Origin: Nematostella vectensis
Taxonomy: Eukaryota; Cnidaria; Anthozoa; Actiniaria; Edwardsiidae
Assembly: GCF_932526225.1 (NCBI RefSeq)
Contig: NC_064048.1
Coordinates: 11,170,688 to 11,234,687, forward strand
DNA: 64,000 nt
Direction of reading: 5' to 3'
Position 1 is the stretch's first letter. Each line of letters opens with the position of its first letter. A program made the position numbers and the translations under genes. Shown here piece by piece: positions 1 through 8,523 of this stretch. The notes below the pieces were generated by a model. The model did not search any database and was not told the DNA's origin. It was given only the letters and a program-made list of their open reading frames with translations.

Positions 1-1198
1 TTTGACCATAGCTATGATAACAATTTTTCAAAATTATTGTAACCAACTATTGTAACCAATTATCGCAAACCAACTTGACTGCAAAACACTATTAGACATT
101 TCTTTCATGTGACTGCGAAGTTGACATGTCAACATCTAGAGGGGCTTCACCCAACAAGGAATCATGGGGGACCATGAAAGCACGGTGTCGCGGAAAATTT
201 TCCTGCCCCATTTATCAGGAACATCTGTGCAGCCGATGCCCTTAGTTGGATGGGGTGCACAGGTGCTTTGGGTATGGCCCTGTAGATGGCACAGTGACCA
301 CAAGATGTATCTGAATGAAACTGTATACTTATTTAAAATTTTAAAAACATGTGAGTGTTACTTACTTAGTTACAGTAGTTCTTTTGAATATTATTATTTA
401 CGTGTATAATTTAGATGAGTAATAAATACTTCTCATTTGTCTCGTAGAGCTCGTATCGTTCCTCCTAAATAACAAACAAAATAATGTGTGTTATTATCTT
501 GGTGCAAAGGAATCTACAGTAGTTTTGTAATCAAATAATTGTTTTACTATTAACACGCTTGTTCTTTCAACCAGTTTGTTGGTCTCACAAATAGACTTTT
601 AATAAACTTGTATCCCTCCCCTCTCCACTCATTAAAGGGGCAGCGTCATGGCACTGCGCATGTCTGGAGTCAGTGTTTCTTGTAGGCTTTCAATTGTCTA
701 CACACAGTTGAACTTTAATAGTTGTCAATGCTTTGTTAAAATAATATTCGATATTTTACTGAATGTTTATTGACAGTTTGTGGGCATTTCCTTTGAATTT
801 AAGTCTTCCACATGGACCAAAGGCTCTTAGGTCAACATTAGAATTTGACTGAAATTCATTGTGTCCTGGCCGGAGAGCTATTGCAAAGCTCTTCATCACA
901 CTGCACTTTTAAGCATATTCTATGTATGCTTCTTTGTACAAAATGTACCCCTCCTAATAAAACATTAAAGATCACATAACTTGTTTACTTCCTCGACTCT
1001 TTGCTTTTTATTTTTGTTCTCTTACTATGAAAATATCGAATACAAATAATCAGTAAAGCTAGCAAGCTCATTTTGCTAGCTGTATATAATGCATATCAAG
1101 CCTGTATCTTTAGTATCCTGGATCAGGTAGACGAACCTATGTCACACCACTTTTTTGATGAGTATTATAAAAAAATACTAAAAAACGTTATCTTGAAC

Positions 1199-1234
<36 letters not shown>

Positions 1235-1691
1235 CATTGGCCTGGGATCGAACCCGGCCTAAAGAACAAAACGGAAACCATACATACGGATTACCCAATC
1301 GGTATGGCAGCACAAGGCTTTTACGGAAGGCTGTAAAGAACCCGAAGGCCCCAAGCACCGATATTTCCGGCGAATATGCTGTACAACACTCTTGCAAGGT
1401 ATTCCAACCCGCGCATTAATGGGGAGGACAATAACCAGGATCCCAGGCCTGTAATACGGTTACGCCACGCACAGCTCGCTGAGATATAGGATGAAAAAAA
1501 ATACAGGTCTATGTGGGCGTTTTGGGTCCCTTGGGGGCTCGCTATGTCGGCGTGGCATCGTAACGCACGCGGGCGCATTGTCTTTTATTGTGTACAGAAT
1601 ATCTCTGTCGTTTTTTGCTTTACTTTTAGTTTTGCTTTATTTTTATTATTATTTTTTTTTAGTCTTTTTATTTGCAGTTCTATGTACAGTA
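1..1691 (+). repeat. Unit copy 1 (family A, shortest complete copy)
   Basis: Length 1,691 bp. Its 28-A tract (1204-1231) joins GGCC directly, so the CCATAGAG-plus-A spacer found in other copies is missing. At 1028 it has CTTACTATG where other copies have CTTACTAGG, which removes the AG of the acceptor-like site. It reads GAATATC near 1600 where others read GAATGTC. Family A markers: C at 66, T at 800, G at 815. Confidence 0.97.
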
Positions 1692-1697
1692 TTTGAC

Positions 1698-1707
1698 CAT
1701 AGCTATG
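1698..1707. repeat. 10-bp perfect palindrome at the unit start
   Basis: CATAGCTATG reads the same on both strands. It lies next to the ACCATAG motif discussed as a possible target-site duplication. Annotated on copy 2; the same position applies to the other copies. No function assigned. Confidence 0.7.
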
Positions 1708-1725
1708 ATAACAATTTTTCAAAAT

Positions 1726-1765
1726 TATTGTAACCAACTATTGTAACCAATTATCGCAAACCAAC
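1726..1765 (+). repeat. Three short direct repeats (13, 13 and 14 bp)
   Basis: TATTGTAACCAAC, TATTGTAACCAAT and TATCGCAAACCAAC follow each other without spacing. The third is diverged by one substitution and one extra base, plus the family marker (CGC in family A, CGT in family B). Each contains AACCAA. It could be a small multimeric protein-binding site or a remnant of slippage. Confidence 0.7.
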
Positions 1766-1810
1766 TTGACTGCAAAACACTATTAGACATTTCTTTCATG
1801 TGACTGCGAA

Positions 1811-1824
1811 GTTGACATGTCAAC
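1811..1824. repeat. 14-bp perfect palindrome
   Basis: GTTGACATGTCAAC is fully self-complementary and contains two inverted TGACA half-sites, the core bound by TALE-class homeodomain proteins in animals. I saw no change to it in the copies checked. Binding is inference only. Confidence 0.6.
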
Positions 1825-1852
1825 ATCTAGAGGGGCTTCACCCAACAAGGAA

Positions 1853-1868
1853 TCATGGGGGACCATGA
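1853..1868 (+). other. 6-bp hairpin with a GGGA (GNRA-type) loop
   Basis: TCATGG pairs with CCATGA across the loop GGGA, which fits the GNRA tetraloop class if transcribed on the plus strand. The two ATG triplets of the overlapping short ORFs lie inside the two arms. The only changes I noticed fall just outside the stem, for example in copy 35. Confidence 0.5.
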
Positions 1869-1882
1869 AAGCACGGTGTCGC

Positions 1883-1894
1883 GGAAAATTTTCC
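1883..1894. repeat. 12-bp perfect palindrome
   Basis: GGAAAATTTTCC is self-complementary with a central A-tract/T-tract that would be expected to bend DNA. It is broken in copy 22 (GGAAACTTTTCC), copy 36 (AATTGTCC) and copy 37 (AATTTTTC). Confidence 0.6.
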
Positions 1895-2022
1895 TGCCCC
1901 ATTTATCAGGAACATCTGTGCAGCCGATGCCCTTAGTTGGATGGGGTGCACAGGTGCTTTGGGTATGGCCCTGTAGATGGCACAGTGACCACAAGATGTA
2001 TCTGAATGAAACTGTATACTTA

Positions 2023-2036
2023 TTTAAAATTTTAAA
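2023..2036. repeat. 14-bp AT-only palindrome
   Basis: TTTAAAATTTTAAA is self-complementary. It is altered in copies 31 and 32, where the central T-run loses one base and the A-run gains one. Possibly a helix-opening or A-tract element; function unknown. Confidence 0.5.
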
Positions 2037-2111
2037 AACATGTGAGTGTTACTTACTTAGTTACAGTAGTTCTTTTGAATATTATCATTTACGTGTATAA
2101 TTTAGATGAGT

Positions 2112-2117
2112 AATAAA
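2112..2117 (+). promoter_or_regulatory. AATAAA hexamer 1
   Basis: Canonical polyadenylation hexamer in AT-rich surroundings, with a T-rich stretch (TTCTCATTTGTCTCG) downstream. Changed to GATAAA in copies 31 and 32. Weak, because AATAAA is common by chance in such AT-rich DNA. Confidence 0.25.
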
Positions 2118-2562
2118 TACTTCTCATTTGTCTCGTAGAGCTCGTATCGTTCCTCCTAAATAACAAACAAAATAATGTGTGTTATTATCTTGGTGCAAAG
2201 GAATCTACAGTAGTTTTGTAATCAAATAATTGTTTTACTATTAACACGCTTGTTCTTTCAACCAGTTTGTTGGTCTCACAAATAGACTTTTAATAAACTT
2301 GTATCCCTCCCCTCTCCACTCATTAAAGGGGCAGCGTCATGGCACTGCGCATGTCTGGAGTCAGTGTTTCTTGTAGGCTTTCAATTGTCTACACACAGTT
2401 GAACTTTAATAGTTGTCAATGCTTTGTTAAAATAATATTCGATATTTTACTGAATGTTTATTGACAGTTTGTGGGCATTTCCTTTGAATTTAAGTCTTCC
2501 ACATGGACCAAAGGCTCTTAGGTCAACATTAGAATTTGACTGAAATTCATTGTGTCCTGGCC
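2113..2562. other. Unit interior without recognised features
   Basis: Apart from AATAAA hexamer 2, this AT-rich stretch shows only a pyrimidine run (about 2305-2317) and a short CG-containing segment, GCAGCGTCATGG then CTGCGCATG (2331-2353). The latter contains a TGACG-type half-site on the minus strand. I see no gene, RNA fold of note or mobile-element end. Confidence 0.6.
2292..2297 (+). promoter_or_regulatory. AATAAA hexamer 2
   Basis: A second AATAAA, followed by a pyrimidine-rich run (CCCTCCCCTCTCC). Downstream it lacks the U/GU-rich context of the third hexamer. Chance occurrence is possible. Confidence 0.2.
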
Positions 2563-2585
2563 GGAGAGCTATTGCAAAGCTCTTC
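2563..2585 (+). other. 8-bp stem-loop A
   Basis: Arms GGAGAGCT and AGCTCTTC pair over eight positions (one G-U) with loop ATTGCAA. The closing pair is lost in copies 3 and 4 (T to A) and in copy 37 (T to C); the other copies keep it. The loop length and sequence do not match the histone mRNA 3' stem-loop. It lies about 60 bp upstream of the best polyadenylation signal. Confidence 0.55.
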
Positions 2586-2646
2586 ATCACACTGCACTTT
2601 TAAGCATATTCTATGTATGCTTCTTTGTACAAAATGTACCCCTCCT

Positions 2647-2713
2647 AATAAAACATTAAAGATCACATAACTTGTTTACTTCCTCGACTCTTTGCTTTTT
2701 ATTTTTGTTCTCT
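2647..2713 (+). promoter_or_regulatory. Best polyadenylation signal: AATAAA with a U-rich downstream element
   Basis: AATAAA at 2647-2652 is followed 15-25 bp later by CA-containing candidate cleavage sites (GATCACATAAC). At about 40-60 bp it is followed by a strongly T-rich stretch (TTTGCTTTTTATTTTTG). This order and spacing match metazoan poly(A) sites. If used, each unit could terminate its own plus-strand transcript. Confidence 0.4.
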
Positions 2714-2719
2714 TACTAG
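2682..2719 (+). promoter_or_regulatory. Splice-acceptor-like tract 1
   Basis: A pyrimidine-dominated run ends in TTACTAG followed by G, resembling (Y)nNYAG/G. It is disrupted only in copy 1 (AG to AT). Together with a CAG/GTAGAC motif at 2815-2822 it would delimit a 98-nt internal exon (2720-2817). The same T-rich run overlaps the downstream element of the poly(A) signal, so the two readings compete. Confidence 0.3.
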
Positions 2720-2747
2720 GAAAATATCGAATACAAATAATCAGTAA

Positions 2748-2772
2748 AGCTAGCAAGCTCATTTTGCTAGCT
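2748..2772 (+). other. 9-bp perfect stem-loop B
   Basis: Arms AGCTAGCAA and TTGCTAGCT pair perfectly over nine positions with the 7-nt loop GCTCATT. One side is changed in copies 5, 26, 31, 32, 33 and 34, and I saw no compensating change on the other side. It is followed at once by TATATAAT (2774-2781), a possible TATA-like element. Confidence 0.55.
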
Positions 2773-2895
2773 GTATATAATGCATATCAAGCCTGTATCT
2801 TTAGTATCCTGGATCAGGTAGACGAACCTATGTCACACCACTTTTTTGATGAGTATTATAAAAAAATACTAAAAAAACGTTATCTTGAACTGTGT

Positions 2896-2920
2896 AAAAA
2901 AAAAAAAAAAAAAAAAAAAA
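2896..2920 (+). repeat. Variable poly-A tract of the unit
   Basis: 25 A here; the length ranges from 18 (copies 33 and 34) to 43 (copy 12). It is followed by CCATAGAG and a second short A-run of about nine. Most of the unit-length variation comes from this tract. It also places the start of the assembly gap, which begins two bases before it in copy 11. Confidence 0.95.
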
Positions 2921-2937
2921 CCATAGAGAAAAAAAAA

Positions 2938-2948
2938 GGCCATTGGCC
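2938..2948. repeat. Inverted repeat GGCCATTGGCC (CCAAT motif on the minus strand)
   Basis: GGCCA and TGGCC are perfect inverted repeats around one T. Read on the minus strand, GGCCAATGG matches the NF-Y/CCAAT-box consensus RRCCAATSR. Position relative to any promoter is unknown. Confidence 0.35.
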
Positions 2949-3016
2949 TGGGATCGAACCCGGCCTAAAGAACAAAACGGAAACCATACATACGGATTAC
3001 CCAATCGGTATGGCAG
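2938..3016 (-). pseudogene. tRNA-derived segment (B box, weak A box) with T-run terminator
   Basis: On the minus strand, 2961-2950 reads GGGTTCGATCCC, a very good RNA polymerase III B box. It sits in a T-arm: stem CCGGG/CCAGG with one mismatch and the 7-nt loop TTCGATC. About 36 nt upstream on that strand, TACCGATTGGGTAA (3010-2997) resembles a degraded A box, and GATT/AATC could form a short D stem. Downstream, GGCCAATGGCC is followed by T9, a pol III terminator. No matching 5' acceptor strand or sound anticodon arm could be folded, so it is not a functional tRNA. A SINE head or tRNA pseudogene is the likeliest origin. Copy 37 has a change in the T stem. Confidence 0.45.
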
Positions 3017-3314
3017 CACAAGGCTTTTATGGAAGGCTGTAAAGAACCCGAAGGCCCCAAGCACCGATATTTCCGGCGAATATGCTGTACAACACTCTTG
3101 CAAGGTATTCCAACCCGCGCATTAATGGGGAGGACAATAACCAGGATCCCAGGCCTGTAATACGGTTACGCCACGCACAGCTCGCTGAGATATAGGATGA
3201 AAAAAATACAGGTCTATGTGGGCGTTTTGGGTCCCTTGGGGGCTCGCTATGTCGGCGTGGCATCGTAACGCACGCGGGCGCATTGTCTTTTATTGTGTAC
3301 AGAATGTCTCTGTC

Positions 3315-3382
3315 GTTTTTTGCTTTACTTTTAGTTTTGCTTTATTTTTATTATTATTTTTTTTTAGTCTTTTTATTTGCAG
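3315..3382 (+). other. T-rich tract ending in TTTGCAG (acceptor-like tract 2), flanked by TGTACAG repeats
   Basis: About 65 bp dominated by T, with (TTA)n-like sequence, ends in TTTATTTGCAG. That is a textbook-looking 3' splice site shape. Direct repeats TGTACAG lie on both sides (3296-3302 and 3388-3394). The T-run varies between copies (7 to about 10 T), and one copy has an extra ATT. Slippage alone would explain the variation. Confidence 0.35.
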
Positions 3383-3396
3383 TTCTATGTACAGTA

Positions 3397-5101
3397 TTTG
3401 ACCATAGCTATGATAACAATTTTTAAAAATTATTGTAACCAACTATTGTAACCAATTATCGCAAACCAACTTGACTGCAAAACACTATTAGACATTTCTT
3501 TCATGTGACTGCGAAGTTGACATGTCAACATCTAGAGGGGCTTCACCCAACAAGGAATCATGGGGGACCATGAAAGCACGGTGTCGCAGAAAATTTTCCT
3601 GCCCCATTTATCAGGAACATCTGTGCAGCCGATGCCCTTAGTTGGATGGGGTGCACAGGTGCTTTGGGTATGGCCCTGTAGATGGCACAGTGACCACAAG
3701 ATGTATCTGAATGAAACTGTATACTTATTTAAAATTTTAAAAACATGTGAGTGTTACTTACTTAGTTACAGTAGTTCTTTTGAATATTATTATTTACGTG
3801 TATAATTTAGATGAGTAATAAATACTTCTCATTTGTCTCGTAGAGCTCGTATCGTTCCTCCTAAATAACAAACAAAATAATGTGTGTTATTATCTTGGTG
3901 CAAAGGAATCTACAGTAGTTTTGTAATCAAATAAATGTTTTACTATTAACACGCTTGTTCTTTCAACCAGTTTGTTGGTCTCACAAATAGACTTTTAATA
4001 AACTTGTATCCCTCCCCTCTCCACTCATTAAAGGGGCAGCGTCATGGCACTGCGCATGTCTGGAGTCAGTGTTTCTTGTAGGCTTTCAATTGTCTACACA
4101 CAGTTGAACTTTAATAGTTGTCAATGCTTTGTTAAAATAATATTCGATATTTTACTGAATGTTTATTGACAGTTTGTGGGCATTTCCTTTGAATTTAAGT
4201 CTTCCACATGGACCAAAGGCTCTTAGGTCAACATTAGAATTTGACTGAAATTCATTGTGTCCTGGCCGGAGAGCAATTGCAAAGCTCTTCATCACACTGC
4301 ACTTTTAAGCATATTCTATGTATGCTTCTTTGTACAAAATGTACCCCTCCTAATAAAACATTAAAGATCACATAACTTGTTTACTTCCTCGACTCTTTGC
4401 TTTTTATTTTTGTTCTCTTACTAGGAAAATATCGAATACAAATAATCAGTAAAGCTAGCAAGCTCATTTTGCTAGCTGTATATAATGCATATCAAGCCTG
4501 TATCTTTAGTATTCTGGATCAGGTAGACGAACCTATGTCACACCACTTTTTTGATGAGTATTATAAAAAAATACTAAAAAAACGTTATCTTGAACTGTGT
4601 AAAAAAAAAAAAAAAAAAAAAAAAACCATAGAGAAAAAAAAAGGCCATTGGCCTGGGATCGAACCCGGCCTAAAGAACAAAACGGAAACCATACATACGG
4701 ATTACCCAATCGGTATGGCAGCACAAGGCTTTTATGGAAGGCTGTAAAGAACCCGAAGGCCCCAAGCACCGATATTTCCGGCGAATATGCTGTACAACAC
4801 TCTTGCAAGGTATTCCAACCCGCGCATTAATGGGGAGGACAATAACCAGGATCCCAGGCCTGTAATACGGTTACGCCACGCACAGCTCGCTGAGATATAG
4901 GATGAAAAAAATACAGGTCTATGTGGGCGTTTTGGGTCCCTTGGGGGCTCGCTATGTCGGCGTGGCATCGTAACGCACGCGGGCGCATTGTCTTTTATTG
5001 TGTACAGAATGTCTCTGTCGTTTTTTGCTTTACTTTTAGTTTTGCTTTATTTTTATTATTATTTTTTTTTAGTCTTTTTATTTGCAGTTCTATGTACAGT
5101 A
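3397..5101 (+). repeat. Unit copy 3 (family A)
   Basis: Length 1,705 bp, 25-A tract (4601-4625). Private variants shared with copy 4: TTTTTAAAAATT near 3422, GTCGCAGAA near 3586, AATAAATG near 3932, GAGCAATTGC near 4274 (this opens the loop-closing pair of the first large hairpin) and GTATTCTGG near 4512. The end of the unit resembles copy 2. Confidence 0.97.
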
Positions 5102-6299
5102 TTTGACCATAGCTATGATAACAATTTTTAAAAATTATTGTAACCAACTATTGTAACCAATTATCGCAAACCAACTTGACTGCAAAACACTATTAGACAT
5201 TTCTTTCATGTGACTGCGAAGTTGACATGTCAACATCTAGAGGGGCTTCACCCAACAAGGAATCATGGGGGACCATGAAAGCACGGTGTCGCAGAAAATT
5301 TTCCTGCCCCATTTATCAGGAACATCTGTGCAGCCGATGCCCTTAGTTGGATGGGGTGCACAGGTGCTTTGGGTATGGCCCTGTAGATGGCACAGTGACC
5401 ACAAGATGTATCTGAATGAAACTGTATACTTATTTAAAATTTTAAAAACATGTGAGTGTTACTTACTTAGTTACAGTAGTTCTTTTGAATATTATTATTT
5501 ACGTGTATAATTTAGATGAGTAATAAATACTTCTCATTTGTCTCGTAGAGCTCGTATCGTTCCTCCTAAATAACAAACAAAATAATGTGTGTTATTATCT
5601 TGGTGCAAAGGAATCTACAGTAGTTTTGTAATCAAATAAATGTTTTACTATTAACACGCTTGTTCTTTCAACCAGTTTGTTGGTCTCACAAATAGACTTT
5701 TAATAAACTTGTATCCCTCCCCTCTCCACTCATTAAAGGGGCAGCGTCATGGCACTGCGCATGTCTGGAGTCAGTGTTTCTTGTAGGCTTTCAATTGTCT
5801 ACACACAGTTGAACTTTAATAGTTGTCAATGCTTTGTTAAAATAATATTCGATATTTTACTGAATGTTTATTGACAGTTTGTGGGCATTTCCTTTGAATT
5901 TAAGTCTTCCACATGGACCAAAGGCTCTTAGGTCAACATTAGAATTTGACTGAAATTCATTGTGTCCTGGCCGGAGAGCAATTGCAAAGCTCTTCATCAC
6001 ACTGCACTTTTAAGCATATTCTATGTATGCTTCTTTGTACAAAATGTACCCCTCCTAATAAAACATTAAAGATCACATAACTTGTTTACTTCCTCGACTC
6101 TTTGCTTTTTATTTTTGTTCTCTTACTAGGAAAATATCGAATACAAATAATCAGTAAAGCTAGCAAGCTCATTTTGCTAGCTGTATATAATGCATATCAA
6201 GCCTGTATCTTTAGTATTCTGGATCAGGTAGACGAACCTATGTCACACCACTTTTTTGATGAGTATTATAAAAAAATACTAAAAAACGTTATCTTGAAC

Positions 6300-6341
<42 letters not shown>

Positions 6342-6816
6342 ATAGAGAAAAAAAAAGGCCATTGGCCTGGGATCGAACCCGGCCTAAAGAACAAAACGGA
6401 AACCATACATACGGATTACCCAATCGGTATGGCAGCACAAGGCTTTTACGGAAGGCTGTAAAGAACCCGAAGGCCCCAAGCACCGATATTTCCGGCGAAT
6501 ATGCTGTACAACACTCTTGCAAGGTATTCCAACCCGCGCATTAATGGGGAGGACAATAACCAGGATCCCAGGCCTGTAATACGGTTACGCCACGCACAGC
6601 TCGCTGAGATATAGGATGAAAAAAAATACAGGTCTATGTGGGCGTTTTGGGTCCCTTGGGGGCTCGCTATGTCGGCGTGGCATCGTAACGCACGCGGGCG
6701 CATTGTCTTTTATTGTGTACAGAATGTCTCTGTCGTTTTTTGCTTTACTTTTAGTTTTGCTTTATTTTTATTATTATTTTTTTTTAGTCTTTTTATTTGC
6801 AGTTCTATGTACAGTA
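5102..6816 (+). repeat. Unit copy 4 (family A)
   Basis: Length 1,715 bp; the extra length is mostly the 35-A tract (6305-6339). It shares the first-half variants of copy 3, but its last third has the common TTTTACGG and the shorter A-run before CGTTATC. It is therefore a mosaic of the copy 3 front and a standard family A back. Confidence 0.97.
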
Positions 6817-8014
6817 TTTGACCATAGCTATGATAACAATTTTTCAAAATTATTGTAACCAACTATTGTAACCAATTATCGCAAACCAACTTGACTGCAA
6901 AACACTATTAGACATTTCTTTCATGTGACTGCGAAGTTGACATGTCAACATCTAGAGGGGCTTCACCCAACAAGGAATCATGGGGGACCATGAAAGCACG
7001 GTGTCGCGGAAAATTTTCCTGCCCCATTTATCAGGAACATCTGTGCAGCCGATGCCCTTAGTTGGATGGGGTGCACAGGTGCTTTGGGTATGGCCCTGTA
7101 GATGGCACAGTGACCACAAGATGTATCTGAATGAAACTGTATACTTATTTAAAATTTTAAAAACATGTGAGTGTTACTTACTTAGTTACAGTAGTTCTTT
7201 TGAATATTATTATTTACGTGTATAATTTAGATGAGTAATAAATACTTCTCATTTGTCTCGTAGAGCTCGTATCGTTCCTCCTAAATAACAAACAAAATAA
7301 TGTGTGTTATTATCTTGGTGCAAAGGAATCTACAGTAGTTTTGTAATCAAATAATTGTTTTACTATTAACACGCTTGTTCTTTCAACCAGTTTGTTGGTC
7401 TCACAAATAGACTTTTAATAAACTTGTATCCCTCCCCTCTCCACTCATTAAAGGGGCAGCGTCATGGCACTGCGCATGTCTGGAGTCAGTGTTTCTTGTA
7501 GGCTTTCAATTGTCTACACACAGTTGAACTTTAATAGTTGTCAATGCTTTGTTAAAATAATATTCGATATTTTACTGAATGTTTATTGACAGTTTGTGGG
7601 CATTTCCTTTGAATTTAAGTCTTCCACATGGACCAAAGGCTCTTAGGTCAACATTAGAATTTGACTGAAATTCATTGTGTCCTGGCCGGAGAGCTATTGC
7701 AAAGCTCTTCATCACACTGCACTTTTAAGCATATTCTATGTATGCTTCTTTGTACAAAATGTACCCCTCCTAATAAAACATTAAAGATCACATAACTTGT
7801 TTACTTCCTCGACTCTTTGCTTTTTATTTTTGTTCTCTTACTAGGAAAATATCGAATACAAATAATCAGTAAAGATAGCAAGCTCATTTTGCTAGCTGTA
7901 TATAATGCATATCAAGCCTGTATCTTTAGTATCCTGGATCAGGTAGACGAACCTATGTCACACCACTTTTTTGATGAGTATTATAAAAAAATACTAAAAA
8001 ACGTTATCTTGAAC

Positions 8015-8049
<35 letters not shown>

Positions 8050-8523
8050 ATAGAGAAAAAAAAGGCCATTGGCCTGGGATCGAACCCGGCCTAAAGAACA
8101 AAACGGAAACCATACATACGGATTACCCAATCGGTATGGCAGCACAAGGCTTTTACGGAAGGCTGTAAAGAACCCGAAGGCCCCAAGCACCGATATTTCC
8201 GGCGAATATGCTGTACAACACTCTTGCAAGGTATTCCAACCCGCGCATTAATGGGGAGGACAATAACCAGGATCCCAGGCCTGTAATACGGTTACGCCAC
8301 GCACAGCTCGCTGAGATATAGGATGAAAAAAAAATACAGGTCTATGTGGGCGTTTTGGGTCCCTTGGGGGCTCGCTATGTCGGCGTGGCATCGTAACGCA
8401 CGCGGGCGCATTGTCTTTTATTGTGTACAGAATGTCTCTGTCGTTTTTTGCTTTACTTTTAGTTTTGCTTTATTTTTATTATTATTTTTTTTAGTCTTTT
8501 TATTTGCAGTTCTATGTACAGTA
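6817..8523 (+). repeat. Unit copy 5 (family A)
   Basis: Length 1,707 bp, 28-A tract (8020-8047). AAAGATAGC near 7875 replaces AAAGCTAGC and breaks one pair of the 9-bp stem-loop. The T-run before AGTC near the unit end is one base shorter than in neighbours. Confidence 0.97.

Larger units (their letters stand above)
1855..2100 (+). other. Recurrent 81-codon open frame, probably not a gene
   Basis: This ATG-initiated frame is present in most copies. No family was recognised, and I saw no convincing signal peptide or domain. The frame is not protected. Copies 12, 14, 16, 17, 18, 29 and 30 carry TCA to TAA at codon 18, and copies 31 and 32 carry an independent stop from AATTTTAAA to AATTTAAAA. 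A second ATG ten bases downstream (1865-1936) opens a 23-codon frame with four cysteines that survives the codon-18 change, but its cysteines are lost in copies 12, 14 and 36. Neither frame behaves like a coding sequence under selection. Confidence 0.15.
2938..3310. other. GC-richer, CpG-containing block of the unit
   Basis: This ~370-bp block differs in composition from the rest of the unit. It is clearly richer in G+C and holds most of the CpG dinucleotides, notably around 3250-3282 (CGGCGTGG, CGTAACGCACGCGGGCGC). It also has the 8-bp palindrome CAGGCCTG (3150-3157) next to GGATCC. The few substitutions seen at CpG sites suggest the block is not decaying fast by methylation. Several small ORFs occur on both strands; none resembles a known protein. 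Confidence 0.6.
1692..3396 (+). repeat. Unit copy 2 (family A, reference copy for the sub-features below)
   Basis: Length 1,705 bp with a 25-A tract (2896-2920) and an intact CCATAGAG spacer. It has an extra A in the run before CGTTATC near 2877, and TTTTATGG where most copies have TTTTACGG near 3029; both are shared with copy 3. The detailed landmarks of the unit are annotated on this copy. Confidence 0.97.

Noticed and set aside
1188-1578. Many minus-strand and plus-strand ORFs of 60-149 codons across the GC-richer block, repeated in every copy
   Set aside because: They overlap on both strands, include poly-K or poly-F runs from the poly-A tract, change frame with tract length, and match no family I recognise.
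1698-1824. CENP-B box or telomere-like motif in the array
   Set aside because: I looked for the CENP-B box pattern and for telomeric hexamers and did not find either in the unit.
3005-3017. GGCAGCACA shared with the U6 snRNA 5' region
   Set aside because: A nine-base match with no further U6 similarity around it.
2692-3042. Long frame starting in TTTGCTTTTTATTTTTG and crossing the poly-A tract
   Set aside because: It starts at a non-ATG codon inside a pyrimidine tract and encodes a lysine run. Its C-terminus differs between copies because of A-run length changes.
3017-3160. 5S rRNA-like words on the minus strand (CCTGGTTA and GGAATACC 26 nt apart, plus GCCATACC)
   Set aside because: Only isolated 8-mers match and the third is in the wrong order. 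The 5S box C core GGATGGGAGACC is absent, so chance is the better explanation.
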